Assembly (NCBI RefSeq): GCF_036924595.1
Contig: NZ_JAZHRV010000001.1
Coordinates: 1,240,001-1,304,000, forward strand
Origin: Bradyrhizobium algeriense
GTDB taxonomy: Bacteria; Pseudomonadota; Alphaproteobacteria; Rhizobiales; Xanthobacteraceae
Direction: 5' to 3'
DNA length: 64,000 nucleotides
Below are positions 8,860 to 18,415 of this stretch, piece by piece (the first letter of the stretch is position 1; every line of letters begins with the position of its first letter). The notes under the pieces were generated by a model that ran no database searches, was not told the origin of the DNA, and worked only from the letters and a program-made list of their open reading frames with translations. Both the position numbers and the translations under genes were made by a program.

Positions 8860-8963
8860 TGCGCTGAGCCGGGCAGGCGAGGTGGCGCGTGGTTTTGATG
8901 CGAGGAACGAAGTGGGCCGTCGCCGATTGATACCGGAGGTTCCGTCTTCAGGAAGGATTACAA

Positions 8964-9506
8964 ATGAAGTATCTAGCCCCATGCCTTGCGCTCATCCTCC
9001 TTGGCGCGCCTGCAATGGCGCAATCCGTAGGCGAAAAGACCGGCATTAACTCCACCCTCGGCATCGCGCCGAAGACGGAAGATTTCGTGAAGCAAGTTGC
9101 CATCAGTGACATGTTCGAAATTCAGTCCAGCAAGATCGCGCAGGAACGGGGCAACGCCGACCAGAAGACGTTTGCCGGGATCATGATCAAGGATCACCAA
9201 GGGAGTTCGGCTGATCTGATGGCCCTTGCCGGCGAGTGGAAAACGTCGCTACCGACCGCGTTGGACAGCACTCATCAAACCAAGCTCGACAAGCTCAAAT
9301 CTGTTAATGGCGCCGACTTCAGCTCACGCTACAACCTTGAACAGGTCAGCGGCCACAAGGATGCCGTTTCGCTGTTTGAACGCTATGCCAATGGCGGCGA
9401 CGATCCGAAACTGAAGGAATGGGCTGACAAGATGTTGCCGACCTTGCGGCATCATCTGGAAATGGCCCAGGAGATGGCGGCTGGAAAGACCGTGGGAAAG
9501 CACTAA
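8964..9506 (+). CDS. DUF4142 exported protein
   Basis: A 180-residue protein with a clear signal peptide (cleavage after APAMA, about residue 19), so periplasmic. The mature part has the DUF4142 helical pattern: AISDMFEIQSSKIAQERG, then IMIKDHQGSSADL, and HHLEMAQEMA at the C-terminus. AGGAAGGA precedes the ATG. DUF4142 proteins resemble ferritin-like four-helix bundles and accompany stress genes; the role is not established. A GGAAC at about 8912 lacks a GTT at the right spacing, so no promoter is claimed. Confidence 0.85.
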   Translation: MKYLAPCLALILLGAPAMAQSVGEKTGINSTLGIAPKTEDFVKQVAISDMFEIQSSKIAQERGNADQKTFAGIMIKDHQGSSADLMALAGEWKTSLPTALDSTHQTKLDKLKSVNGADFSSRYNLEQVSGHKDAVSLFERYANGGDDPKLKEWADKMLPTLRHHLEMAQEMAAGKTVGKH

Positions 9507-9520
9507 CGCTTCATTAGCGG

Positions 9521-9559
9521 TGGAGACTTGGGACTGCCGAACGCGGCCACAAGTTTCCA
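9521..9559. terminator. Branched hairpin between convergent genes
   Basis: TGGAGACTTG pairs fully (one G-T) with CAAGTTTCCA, enclosing a second small stem, GCCG-AACG-CGGC. It fills the space between the 3' ends of the DUF4142 gene and the small minus-strand gene at 9564. No long T run follows. Confidence 0.4.
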
Positions 9560-9563
9560 CGGA

Positions 9564-9806
9564 TCACGTCTTGAACATCTCCGGATTCTCGGCAATGAAC
9601 TCTTCCCACAGGTCGCGCATCATCCTCTGAACGTCCTCCGACTCGTAATGATTGCCGTTGGGGAGCTGGTTGCCAAGCTGACCCAAGCGGACAATGCCGG
9701 AACGCGGATCGCCGCGATCCGGGACGAAGGCGGCCTCGGTCGGCTTATGCACTATGCCTTGCGGCGTGATGTTGAATTGATTGCGCGTGACTAACGTGTT
9801 TGCCAT
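9564..9806 (-). CDS. Conserved hypothetical protein (80 aa)
   Basis: An 80-residue frame from ATG 9806: polar, acidic C-terminus, no membrane segment. The stretch FNITPQGIVHKPTEAAF and the end VQRMMRDLWEEFIAENPEMF look like a real globular protein and resemble small rhizobial proteins I have seen without a name. No strong ribosome binding site; a GGAAC-N18-GTT at about 9843-9868 is a weak promoter candidate. Function unknown. Confidence 0.5.
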   Translation of the reverse strand: MANTLVTRNQFNITPQGIVHKPTEAAFVPDRGDPRSGIVRLGQLGNQLPNGNHYESEDVQRMMRDLWEEFIAENPEMFKT

Positions 9807-10486
9807 GGCGTTGGAGACTGGGCCTTGACGTTCGACGTAGGCGCAACTCGGGAATAACAGCCAAAGTTCCAGTCTTGTCTGACCGAATGTGAGGGGGGTT
9901 TCGGGCAGATCATAGCAAACCATTCCGCTGGTCGACCAGGGTGCCTTGGTTGGAGTTGAAAGCCGCACGCTACGGAAGCTCATTTGGCCCAGCGGGTTTG
10001 AGGCTGCCATGTCTGGCGGCGGTATTGTTGGCGGGTGCGCCAGGGAATTTTTGGGGCTCGCTATCCATAGCGCCTTTGCGGGCATGGTCTCTTTAGTCAG
10101 GCCCCCGTGTTCAGGCGGCTATCCTAAAACGCGCTTTTCGCTTCAACTTCCCATCTCCTTCGGAAACCGCACTCGGCACGCATCGGCCGCCTTAGCAACG
10201 CGGAACTCGCCGAAGAGTCGCCCGATGATGAACGTCCATTCATCGGCATTACCCTTCCAATTGATTACGAAACTTCAACCGGCGCTTGGGCTTATCGAAT
10301 GGGAAAAAGTGGTAAAGGCGTGTCGCTGAGCAATGGCTTCAGTGATGGTTCGTCGGACGTCCGTGTCCGAGCGGCGGGAAGCCAGGTCGAGAGCCGAGTG
10401 TCGTTACAATCTCGCCAATGGCTGACTAAGGATTGGGACCGGGCGATCGGTTATGGAAATCCATCTCTGTGAAAGGATACTGCTCA
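9807..10486. other. No supported gene
   Basis: Open frames on both strands carry no recognisable domain. The stretch separates the stress genes from the glycosyltransferase pair and may hold the promoter of the latter, which I could not place. Confidence 0.3.
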
Positions 10487-11728
10487 ATGTCTCTACTTAA
10501 CTCGGCTGTTGAGAGATCCAAACTTGGGCTCCATACGATCGAACAGTATGAGCCGCTGATCGGCTCTGCTGCAGCGGAACGGATAGCCATGAAGGCTGAT
10601 CGCGTCCGCGCGATGCGCGTCGCCCACGTCAGTTCTACGTTCTATGGCGGCGGCGTTACCGAACTACTTACGCCGCTGACGCTGATGATGAACGCGATGG
10701 GAATCGAGACCGACTGGCACCTGATTCAAGGCACTCCCGGTTTTTTCGGATGCACAAAGAAACTGCACAACACCTTGCAAGGTGAGAACTTAGATTTGTC
10801 TGAAGCTGAAAGAGCCATATACGAAGAAGTCGTATTTGAGAATGCAACGAGACTTCATCTCGAAGAGTGCGACGCGATCATTGTTCACGATCCTCAGCCG
10901 CTGCCACTTGTCTCGCAGTTTCCCGATCGGGAGATGCCCTGGCTGTGGCAATGCCACGTCGACCTTTCCTCGCCATTTGCGCCGGTGTGGAGTTACCTGA
11001 GCGGCTTTATCGAAAAATACAATGCGGCAATTTTCTCTCTTCCCGAATATGCCCAGCATCTCGGCATAGATCAGCATTTCGTGCCGCCGGCGATCGACCC
11101 ATTTTCACCCAAAAACGGAGAACTGTCTGAGAAAGAGATCCGACAATTCCTGGCCAATTACAAAATTCCCACGGATCGACCGTTGGTTGTGCAGGTTTCC
11201 AGGTTTGATCGGTGGAAGGATCCCCTGGGTGTCATCGATGCTTTCCGCAGGGCGAGAGAACAGGTGGATTGTACGCTCGTCTTGGTGGGCAATAACGCAT
11301 CCGACGATCCGGAGGGTCATGTTATTCTGGAGTCCCTGGAGGATTCGATAGATGGGGACATAGTCATCCTCGCGGTCAATGATCCAATCCTGGTGAACGC
11401 ACTGCAGCGCCAGGCAGCCGTGGTCTTGCAGAAGTCAATCCGCGAGGGGTTCGGCCTCACTGTCACCGAGGCGATGTGGAAAGGCGCCGCCGTCGTCGGC
11501 GGGAACGTGGGCGGCATTCGTCACCAAATCAAGGACGGGTGGAACGGGTTTCTGGTGAAGACGCCCGATGAGGCCGCTGCAAGAATAGTCCAAGTCTTGA
11601 AGGACCCTCAGCTTCGAGAGCAACTCGGCTCCCGAGCGAAGGAGAGCGTTCGGGAGAAATTTCTAATGAGCCGGCTGCTCGAGGAGTGGCTAGATCTGCT
11701 GATCCGATACGGCCGGCCGAAGATCTGA
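10487..11728 (+). CDS. Glycosyltransferase, trehalose synthase (TreT)-like
   Basis: A 413-residue GT4-type retaining glycosyltransferase. N-terminal VAHVSSTFYGGGVTELLTPL and the middle WQCHVDLSSPF fit trehalose glycosyltransferring synthase (NDP-glucose plus glucose to trehalose). The C-terminal domain has QVSRFDRWKDPLGVIDAF and the donor-binding EGFGLTVTEAMWKG (EX7E). AAAGGA lies ahead of the ATG at 10487, which is preferred over earlier starts. A second GT4 gene follows after 61 bases. Trehalose is a common stress osmolyte in rhizobia, fitting the neighbourhood; specificity is inferred. Confidence 0.8.
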   Translation: MSLLNSAVERSKLGLHTIEQYEPLIGSAAAERIAMKADRVRAMRVAHVSSTFYGGGVTELLTPLTLMMNAMGIETDWHLIQGTPGFFGCTKKLHNTLQGENLDLSEAERAIYEEVVFENATRLHLEECDAIIVHDPQPLPLVSQFPDREMPWLWQCHVDLSSPFAPVWSYLSGFIEKYNAAIFSLPEYAQHLGIDQHFVPPAIDPFSPKNGELSEKEIRQFLANYKIPTDRPLVVQVSRFDRWKDPLGVIDAFRRAREQVDCTLVLVGNNASDDPEGHVILESLEDSIDGDIVILAVNDPILVNALQRQAAVVLQKSIREGFGLTVTEAMWKGAAVVGGNVGGIRHQIKDGWNGFLVKTPDEAAARIVQVLKDPQLREQLGSRAKESVREKFLMSRLLEEWLDLLIRYGRPKI

Positions 11729-11789
11729 TGGTCAGCGGCCGCTAACAAAAAGAACGAAACACGCGGATATCCTGAAAAGTGAAGCGCCG

Positions 11790-12827
11790 ATGCGAATTTG
11801 CCAGATAGCACCGTTAGCGGAAAGTGTACCTCCAAAACTTTATGGCGGTACCGAGCGCGTCGTTGCGTGGTTGATTGATGAACTGATCAGCTTGGGCCAT
11901 GAGGTGACCCTCTTCGCAAGTGGGGATTCAGTGACAATGGCTCGGCTCAATGCTGTATGGCCTCGCGCTCTTCGCCTTGGCCGGCCACGCACGGATCCAA
12001 CGGCGATTCAAGCGGCCTTGCTGGAAGAAGTGGCACGAACAGCGGCTGATTTCGACGTGATCCACGCGCATATCGATTGGCTGCACCTTCCGTTGCTCAG
12101 TCGGCTAGGCACCCCTTTTTTGACCACCTGTCACGGACGAATGGATTTGCCGGGTTTCCCCGATGTGATCGGCCGATTTCCCGCCGCGTCCTTCGTGTCG
12201 ATATCGGACAACCAGCGTGCCCCGTTGCGCGAAGCGAAATGGATAGGCACCGTATACCATGGGCTGCCGGTCAACCTGTACGAACCTTCATTCGAACGGG
12301 GTTTGTACCTCGCTTTTCTCGGCCGTCTCACCGCAGAGAAAGGACCGGAAGCCGCAATTCGCATTGCACGTGCAGCTGGAATGCCACTTCATATTGCTGC
12401 AAAGGTACCGCGAGGCGAGCGGGGGTACTTCAAGGAACGACTTGAGCCGCAGGTCGATGGCAAGCAAATCCAGCTTACCGGCGAGGTAAATGACGAAACC
12501 AAGCGTCAGTTTCTTGCCGGCGCCGCAGCGCTGCTCTTCCCAATCGATTGGCCTGAGCCTTTTGGCCTCGTGATGATCGAGGCCATGGCCTGCGGCACGC
12601 CCGTTATTGCGTTCAAGACCGGTTCCGTACCGGAAGTCGTTGACGACGGAATAACGGGGTTTGTTGTGTCAAGCGAAGAGGAAGCCAACCAGGCCATCGC
12701 ACGCCTCGGTGAACTCGATCGACAACGGGTACGAGCGCATTTCGAAAAAAGGTTTACCGCAAGGCGGATGGCGGAAGAATATTTGCGCCACTACGAAACG
12801 CTCTCCTATCGCAAGAGTACTGTTTGA
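11790..12827 (+). CDS. Glycosyltransferase family 4 protein
   Basis: A 345-residue GT4 glycosyltransferase. The N-terminal acceptor domain has VPPKLYGGTERVVAWL and DVIHAHIDWLHLPLL; the C-terminal donor domain has FLGRLTAEKGPEAAIRIA and EPFGLVMIEAMACGTPV (EX7E). GTGAAG precedes the ATG. It is probably co-transcribed with the TreT-like gene and followed by a hairpin at 12865. The sugar and acceptor are unknown. Confidence 0.85.
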   Translation: MRICQIAPLAESVPPKLYGGTERVVAWLIDELISLGHEVTLFASGDSVTMARLNAVWPRALRLGRPRTDPTAIQAALLEEVARTAADFDVIHAHIDWLHLPLLSRLGTPFLTTCHGRMDLPGFPDVIGRFPAASFVSISDNQRAPLREAKWIGTVYHGLPVNLYEPSFERGLYLAFLGRLTAEKGPEAAIRIARAAGMPLHIAAKVPRGERGYFKERLEPQVDGKQIQLTGEVNDETKRQFLAGAAALLFPIDWPEPFGLVMIEAMACGTPVIAFKTGSVPEVVDDGITGFVVSSEEEANQAIARLGELDRQRVRAHFEKRFTARRMAEEYLRHYETLSYRKSTV

Positions 12828-12864
12828 GAAGTATATGATTGAGGCAGATACAAACGAATGAGGC

Positions 12865-12892
12865 GGCCCTAGGCGCGTATGACGCCTGGGCC
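12865..12892 (+). terminator. Terminator-like hairpin after glycosyltransferase genes
   Basis: GGCCC(T)AGGCG pairs with CGCCTGGGCC, ten pairs with one bulged T and a seven-base loop, 38 bases after the stop of the second glycosyltransferase. Only two T residues follow, so it may need Rho or act as a 3' end stabiliser. Confidence 0.5.
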
Positions 12893-12929
12893 TTCCTGCG
12901 TCAGCCGGTGGCGTCTCTCGCCATCGCGA

Positions 12930-13426
12930 GAGTGATGCCTTTTGCGTTTCTTCGAGCATGAATGGCTTGCGCAGCGCCGGCCGATCGCGGACCGGCTCGG
13001 AAATTACATCAGGTGCATACCCGGTCGCGAAAATAATCGGCCGCTTTCGCAGTTCGACGATTTCGGCAATCGGCGTAATCAACTGACCGCCAACATTGAC
13101 ATGCAGAAAGCATCGGGTCCAAGGCCAAGGGGGCAATCGCTTCCCCGACCAGTACCTCTACGAGACCTTGAGACTGGTTCGGCTGCCGGGGCTGACGCGT
13201 AACCTGCCGTGCGCGAAGGCATGAGAACTTGTCGGGGAGCCGGAATCGAGGATAGCAAAATCGAATTCAGCGGTCCGCGCCAGCGCTATGGCTTGCGCTA
13301 TCCGGCCGGCCCCGCTGAGAAATGCGATGGCCTAGCGCCTCCAGCATTATGATGAATCATCCGAATTAGCGCTTCGTCCTCGACGAGGAAAACGTTGTAG
13401 CTGTCGCCAGCGGTGCTTTTCGTCAT
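12930..13426 (-). pseudogene. Decayed single-domain response regulator
   Basis: Pieces in different frames form a CheY-like receiver. From ATG 13426: MTKSTAGDSYNVFLVEDEAL (phospho-site acidic pair). After a shift: AGRIAQAIALARTAEFDFA. After a foreign or scrambled stretch of about 100 bases: VNVGGQLITPIAEIVELR, IIFATGYAP and ALRKPFMLEETQKA with the conserved lysine. The phosphorylated aspartate segment is broken. Clearly non-functional. Confidence 0.75.
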
Positions 13427-13719
13427 GACACGTGACCCACGGTCAAGTGCGATGCACAATGCCAGATTTCCCTTGTGCCAACTAGCATGGACCTAAGGTC
13501 GGTTAATGGGGAACGCGCCATGCAGCGCAGCTCGAAATGAGCGCGCTGCGGTGCGGGGGCCGGGCGCATCGGTCCCAGCCTGGGTGAACTTCACAAAGGC
13601 TCGTGGCGCCCGAGCCGACTATGCTGCAGCGCGTAATCGAGGCCGGCGCCAGCCGTGCTGGCCAGCAGCATTAAGATGGCAGAGCCGGCACGCGGAAGTC
13701 ATCGTGGTGACGCGATCTA

Positions 13720-14971
13720 TCAAGACTTGTTTGGAGCGATCTTCTTAGGACCGGTAAGGTCCGCTTCCCATCCTAGCACCGAGCGTCCGTCAAGCGAGGC
13801 GGATCGGCTTCGTTCGCTGGCGACGAACGCTTCAAAGGATGGCCCTGTTGCGGTTCGCTCCAACCGGCGCGCTTGGTCGTCTAATCGCTTAAGGGCCTGC
13901 ATTTCCTCATCGCGTCCGAGTTTTGCCCGCTGCACCGCGGACTTCAGTACACGGATGGTCTCATCGTAGACCTTGATCGGAACGGGATAGGGATGGCGGT
14001 CCTTGCCGCCATGGGCGAGGGAAAAACGGGCAGGATCGCGAAAGCGATACGGTACGCCGTGTATCACTTCCGCGACCATCGCCAGCGATTGCACCGTGCG
14101 TGCACCGACGCCCGGCGTCAGCAGCAGTTCCGGAAAATCCAGCGGGCCGCGCTCGGCAGCGGCGGCCAGCGTTCCATGCAGCCGGCGCGTGAACACATCG
14201 CTGACGCGGACATCGTGATGCGCGGGCATGACGAGATGCGGCAATCCTGGTTGCGCCGCTCTCTGGTTTGAGAGCGCCGCAAATTCGCGTGCGATTCCGT
14301 CCGGTCCAAGCGCGCTGAGGAGGTTTACCTGTGCATTGCGGGATTTCTCCGCGCGATGATCGGTCAGATTGACGATCTCGCCCTGACCGGGTCCGTCGAT
14401 TGCGCTGTGAGGCTCGTCGACGAAGCTTTGCAAGCTTTCGGAGTGCCAGTGGTAGCGTCGGGCCTGGCCTTTGTCGCCATTCATTCCCTGCTGAACGACA
14501 GTCCACTTGCCGTTATCGGAGACGAAGAAGCCATGGAGATAAAGTTCGAAGCCGTCCTGGACGGCGGCGCTGTCGACCTTGGCCACCAGCCGACAGGCAC
14601 GCGTGAGCGCCGTTCCGTCGAAGCCCGTGCGTTCGGCGAGGGCCATCAATTCCTCCGGCGTCCGGCGCGAATGCTTCCCTCGGCCGCCGCATACGGAGAT
14701 GCCGAGCTCACCTTGCAACGGGGCAAGACCGCGCTTCAACGCGCCAATCACGCTCGTGGTGATGCCTGACGAGTGCCAATCAGCCCATGGCGGCACCAAA
14801 GGATTGAAACCAGAACGGATGAGACAGGCGCTGGAGGAATTCGTCGCGGCCGTAGTGGTGAACCACGGCTTGCGTGATGATCGCGCCCAGCGAAGCCATG
14901 CGCTCCGCGAGCCAGGGCGGCACACGGCCGCCGTGAAGGGGAAGATCGGCGCTGCCGATTCGTCGTGTCAT
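13720..14971 (-). pseudogene. DUF763 protein, disrupted by one frameshift
   Basis: The N-terminus from ATG 14971 reads MTRRIGSADLPLHGGRVPPW and ends at a stop just after FWFQSFGAAMG (about 14780). The rest continues in another frame with DWHSSGITTSVIGALKRG and runs to 13720 (QQGMNGDKGQARRYHW, LLTPGVGARTVQSLAMVAEV with a helix-hairpin-helix look). Together they give a complete DUF763 protein of about 415 residues. One small insertion or deletion near 14780-14790 separates them. DUF763 is widespread in archaea and some bacteria with no settled function; a nucleic-acid role is suspected. Confidence 0.8.
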
Positions 14972-15028
14972 CGTGGTCCGGGAAGGGTGAGGCGCGGCCA
15001 GTATATACCAACGGAGACCGGCCAGCTC

Positions 15029-15601
15029 TCAGGATTGCTGGGTCATCGTCCGGAAAGTGATCGAATAGCGAGGCGCCTCCACCGGAGGGATACTGTGCTC
15101 CCAATCCGATCTGGCGGCACCGGTCATCTGATAGATCGATCGCGGCGCTGCATCGAGCGTGAAGCGGGTCCATCTGTCACCTGCCGGCCGCCGAAAGCGG
15201 AACTTGCAGGCCGAGCCCAGCGACAATCCGAAAATCTGGTCGAAATGCGGCTTGTCGCGGTGCCAGCCGATGCCGACGCCCGTGTCGTATTCGGTGCAGA
15301 GAATTTGCGCTATCCGAGTGCCCGCGCCACCAAAGGCCTCGACGCGCTCGATCAGCGGCGCCAGCCATTCGGGGATGGGATCGGCGTCCTGCAGGCGCCG
15401 CAAGGTGTAATCGTAGCGATAGCCGAATGAGGCCACGCGCCGCTTGCCTTCATATTGGCCAAACTGGAACGGCTGCAACGGAAGCTCCGCGATGCGCGCC
15501 ATCAAGTCCTGTTCGATCACCGGCGAGACGAACCCGACGGCGTAGCGCAGACCCTTGGGAGCGGGCGATTGATCGGAAAAAAGTGGAAGCTGCTCGGCCA
15601 A
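15029..15601 (-). CDS. AlkB-like 2-oxoglutarate/Fe(II) dioxygenase
   Basis: AlkB-family dioxygenase, probably removing alkyl lesions from nucleic acids. Iron ligands are visible in GIGWHRDKPHF (HxD) and the later WEHSIPPV; the 2-oxoglutarate arginines are in PRYSITFR; the nucleotide-recognition lid is QYEGKRRVASFGYRYDY. From the TTG at 15601 it has 190 residues, the usual length for this group. The frame stays open to 15772 but the extra part shows no family similarity, so the shorter form is given. It sits amid broken genes yet looks intact. Confidence 0.8.
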   Translation of the reverse strand: MAEQLPLFSDQSPAPKGLRYAVGFVSPVIEQDLMARIAELPLQPFQFGQYEGKRRVASFGYRYDYTLRRLQDADPIPEWLAPLIERVEAFGGAGTRIAQILCTEYDTGVGIGWHRDKPHFDQIFGLSLGSACKFRFRRPAGDRWTRFTLDAAPRSIYQMTGAARSDWEHSIPPVEAPRYSITFRTMTQQS

Positions 15602-15779
15602 TCCGGTGATCCATTCGTTGGGCGGTTGAGGGCAGAATTCATATAGGGCGAAGCAACTTCGAAAGAAGGGAGGGCTCTGCGCCGCGGCGATTGAGGCTTC
15701 GCCAACCCATTCATGACGCCCGAGTCTCCAAAGCAGCCTTATCCGAACCAAAGATAGCCGATGCCCGCTCAATAACGAA

Positions 15780-15930
15780 AATGGACCCGCGGCCTGATAA
15801 CGGCGAAAAGAGGCGCGAGGGCTCGGGCACGTTGAAGGGTAGAAAGGCCGTGATTAGCCGCGGCGACGCATCGGCCACGCCGTGGCGATCGCTATGCGCG
15901 CGAATTCAACGGCTGTTAGAAGGGAGGGGT
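15780..15930 (+). pseudogene. SDR N-terminal remnant
   Basis: From ATG 15780 the frame reads MDPRPDNGEKRREGSGTLKG then RKAVISRGDA before shifting to a frame with HAVAIAMRANS. This parallels the start of the intact SDR at 7940-8797 ([30 protein letters not shown]). Only about 45 codons survive. Confidence 0.7.
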
Positions 15931-16079
15931 ATCCTGACGGGAGGCCCCGTTACCAGGCGCGCCGCCAGCCTTGGCCTCGGGGACGCGCTTGGCTCCATGC
16001 TGATCGTGTCATAGGCCGCCAGCACCGGGGGAATATCCGACCTGGAACAGCTTCTCCAGGCAAGGTCGTGCAGTGCCGT

Positions 16080-16394
16080 TAACACGGTGGTGATCGCCAT
16101 ATTCACGCTGTTGTTCACAGCGGTCTATGGGTTCTGCTCGATACGACGAGTCCCTGGCGACGTACGCTGAGCGCATTTATCACAGCTCTGCCGTTCGTCT
16201 TCGGGGAAATCGCTGATCGGATAGTACTCGGTCGCGCCGCGCGGAGTTCGGCCTACGGCGCGGGGAGCGCGCTGATCGTCCTTATGTTCTAGCTGTATTA
16301 CTCCGCGCAGATTTTTCTGTTCGGCGCCGAATTGATGAAGGCGATCTATGACGAGCGCAGCCCGGCGGCCGCCAGACGCGCTAGGAACAATTGA
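16080..16394 (+). pseudogene. YihY/BrkB membrane protein, 3' remnant
   Basis: The plus strand carries the C-terminal part of a YihY-family protein: LSAFITALPFVFGEIADR, then SSAYGAGSALIVLMF, an in-frame stop, then LYYSAQIFLFGAELMKAIY and a basic tail ending at 16394. The intact relative at 19597 has the matching STYGAAASIVVVLIWVYY and SQIILMGAEVT. The 5' half is gone and the remainder has stops and shifts. Confidence 0.75.
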
Positions 16395-16408
16395 ACATCG
16401 TGTGAGTT
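16384..16408 (+). promoter_or_regulatory. EcfG-type promoter for the DUF3618 operon
   Basis: GGAAC (16384-16388), 17 bases, GTT (16406-16408), 41 bases before the first operon start at 16450. It overlaps the end of the YihY remnant. Confidence 0.65.
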
Positions 16409-16449
16409 CGGTTTGAAACACGAACACGAACTCACAGGGTGGCAACGAC

Positions 16450-17481
16450 ATGACACGATCCGTTGAGGAGCTAAGACGGGGCTCCGAGCAAAGCCGCGCG
16501 CAACTCGCGGCGACCGTCGATCGGTTGAGGGAACAGATCACCGACACTGCAGAAGACATCCGTTACAAGGTCTCGCCCGAAGGCATCAAGGCCGAGGTGT
16601 CTGGATTCATCAGTCATAAGACCAATAGCTGGCTTTATGCGCTCAAGCAGCAAGCCATGGACAATCCTATGCAGGCGATTGCCGCCGGGACCGCAGTTGC
16701 CGTGCCCGTGCTGCGGTTGGCACGCGGGTTCCCGCTGCCGCTATTGATGATCGGCGCGGGACTGGCGCTGGGTTCGAAGACCGTTCGCGACCGCGCCGCG
16801 GAAGCGGCCGCGCCTGGAATCGAGAAGGCCAGGGAAGTGATGGATGAGACAGCGGCCCGCGCGCAGTCCCTCGGCGATGGCGTGCGGAAAGCGATTTCCC
16901 AAGCCGAGGGCGAGGCAACCGGTATGGCCAGCGAAGCTCAGGATACCGCGGCTGGACCGGCGAATGCAGCCGGTGGAATGGCTAGTGACTTGAGGGAAAG
17001 CGCAGCGCAGGCCGCCGATGCCGTCACCAGCAAGGTCAGCGCTGGCATCGATGCAGCTTCGGAAAAGGCAAAAGAGACGATAGAGCGGGCTCGCTCCGCA
17101 GCGACCGCTGCTCCGCCAACGGCAAGCAAGGTGATCCGGGACAACGCCGCGCTGATTGGCGGTCTTGGAGTGGCGATCGGCGCGATCCTTGCCGCCTCGC
17201 TTCCCACGACCAGGGCTGAAGCGGGCACGATGGGCAAAGCAAGCGACCGGGTGAAGCGCGCCGCCAGTACGGCTACTCAATCCGGATTTGAGGCAGCCAA
17301 GGACACCGCGCTCTCGGCAGCCGACGCCGCGGCAAAAAGCGTTGCCGACGCCGACCTCGGAGGACACGCCAGCCGGATCACCGAGGGGGTGACCGACAAG
17401 CTCAAAGAAGTGGCCGACGACGTCGTCACGACGGCGTTCGATCCTTCCCGTACCCCGCACAATGAAAAGAGGCCGCCATGA
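16450..17481 (+). CDS. DUF3618 domain protein, envelope stress
   Basis: A 343-residue protein. The N-terminus RSVEELRRGSEQSRAQLAAT is a DUF3618 domain (amphipathic helix). Short hydrophobic segments follow (LPLLMIGAGLALG near 98 and ALIGGLGVAIGAILAASL near 235), separated by long Ala/Glu/Lys coiled helices with repeated AA-A motifs. This suggests a membrane-anchored helical protein. First of four overlapping genes (ATGA overlap with the next) behind an EcfG promoter. AGGGTGG precedes the ATG. DUF3618 has no established biochemical role. Confidence 0.75.
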   Translation: MTRSVEELRRGSEQSRAQLAATVDRLREQITDTAEDIRYKVSPEGIKAEVSGFISHKTNSWLYALKQQAMDNPMQAIAAGTAVAVPVLRLARGFPLPLLMIGAGLALGSKTVRDRAAEAAAPGIEKAREVMDETAARAQSLGDGVRKAISQAEGEATGMASEAQDTAAGPANAAGGMASDLRESAAQAADAVTSKVSAGIDAASEKAKETIERARSAATAAPPTASKVIRDNAALIGGLGVAIGAILAASLPTTRAEAGTMGKASDRVKRAASTATQSGFEAAKDTALSAADAAAKSVADADLGGHASRITEGVTDKLKEVADDVVTTAFDPSRTPHNEKRPP

Positions 17482-18023
17482 GCGATTTGGACCTTTCCAC
17501 CCAGAACACGAATTCTTCGCAGACCGCAGATACGTCCCAGAACCTGAAAGACCAAGCAGCGGACGCCGGTGCGAAGATGCAACAACGCGCCCGCGACGCG
17601 CTAAAAGATTCGACGGAAGTCGCACGCGACAAATTCAAGGAGGCGGCCGACGCCGCCAAGGGCGTGGCGGCAGGAGCCGCGGATGATTTCCAGAATCAGG
17701 CTCGTGAACAACAGCGCTCTGGCGCGGATTTCGTCGGCCGGCTGGCTGGAAATATCCGGGATGCAGCGCGCGCGTTCGAGAATGACGCACCATTTGCTGC
17801 CCGCAGCATCAACTCCGCGGCTGAATATGTCGACGAGGCCGCCGAGAAGATCCGCAGCGGCAGCATTCGCGATCTCGTCGACGGCGCGACGGATTTCGCG
17901 AAACGGCAGCCTGCGGCGTTTCTCGGGCTGTCCGTGCTCGCCGGTTTCGCCGCCGTCCGTTTCCTGAAGGCGTCCGGAAACCAGACTTCCTCCTCATCAT
18001 CGCATCGCGGCGAGGCGTCATGA
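17478..18023 (+). CDS. Helical stress-associated membrane protein
   Basis: A 181-residue protein with a polar Gln/Ser/Thr N-terminus, a long Ala/Lys/Asp helix (DALKDSTEVARDKFKEAADA) like LEA or nutrient-deprivation-induced proteins, and one C-terminal hydrophobic segment (AAFLGLSVLAGFAAVRFL, about 152-169). Its ATG overlaps the stop of the previous gene by four bases. Probably anchored in the inner membrane with a large soluble helical part. No named family is assigned with confidence. Confidence 0.7.
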   Translation: MSDLDLSTQNTNSSQTADTSQNLKDQAADAGAKMQQRARDALKDSTEVARDKFKEAADAAKGVAAGAADDFQNQAREQQRSGADFVGRLAGNIRDAARAFENDAPFAARSINSAAEYVDEAAEKIRSGSIRDLVDGATDFAKRQPAAFLGLSVLAGFAAVRFLKASGNQTSSSSSHRGEAS

Positions 18024-18415
18024 GCACGAAAACCGATCTCCACACGATCTCGCACCTGCTTGGCGACGCCCTTTCGCAATTCGCCAAGCTGTTTCAGAAC
18101 GAGATCGATCTCGCCAAGGCCGAACTCGGCGAGAAGGTTCAGCAAATTGGTGGCGCCGTCGGCTTGTTTGCGGCCGGCGCCATCCTGGTCATTCCCGCCA
18201 TCGTCATGGCGCTGCTTGCGCTTTCAGCGGCCTTGATCTCGGCAGGATGGTCACAGCCGGTTTCCTATCTGATCTCCGCGATCGTCGCCGCGGTACTTGC
18301 GGCAATCTTGTTTGCGGTCGGAATGAATCGGCTTGACGCACGAAATCTGGCGCCGCGCGAAACGCTGCGCCAGCTCGAAAAGGACAAGGATACCGTCAAG
18401 GGAATGGTGCGATGA
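18020..18415 (+). CDS. Phage-holin-family (holin_3_6 type) membrane protein
   Basis: A 131-residue protein: an amphipathic N-terminal helix (HLLGDALSQFAKLFQNEIDLAKAE), two membrane spans (AVGLFAAGAILVIPAIVMAL and the VSYLISAIVAAVLAAILFAV region) and a charged tail. This matches the small holin_3_6-type proteins that accompany DUF3618 genes in many Proteobacteria; here they are chromosomal and not tied to phage genes. Four-base overlaps with both neighbours indicate coupled translation. Confidence 0.75.
   Translation: MSTKTDLHTISHLLGDALSQFAKLFQNEIDLAKAELGEKVQQIGGAVGLFAAGAILVIPAIVMALLALSAALISAGWSQPVSYLISAIVAAVLAAILFAVGMNRLDARNLAPRETLRQLEKDKDTVKGMVR

Noticed and set aside
8910..8940. Possible EcfG promoter before the DUF4142 gene
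   Set aside because: GGAAC is present but GATT stands where GTT is needed; not counted.
18020..18415. Prophage origin for the holin-like gene
   Set aside because: No other phage genes are nearby and it is embedded in a stress operon; the family name is historical.
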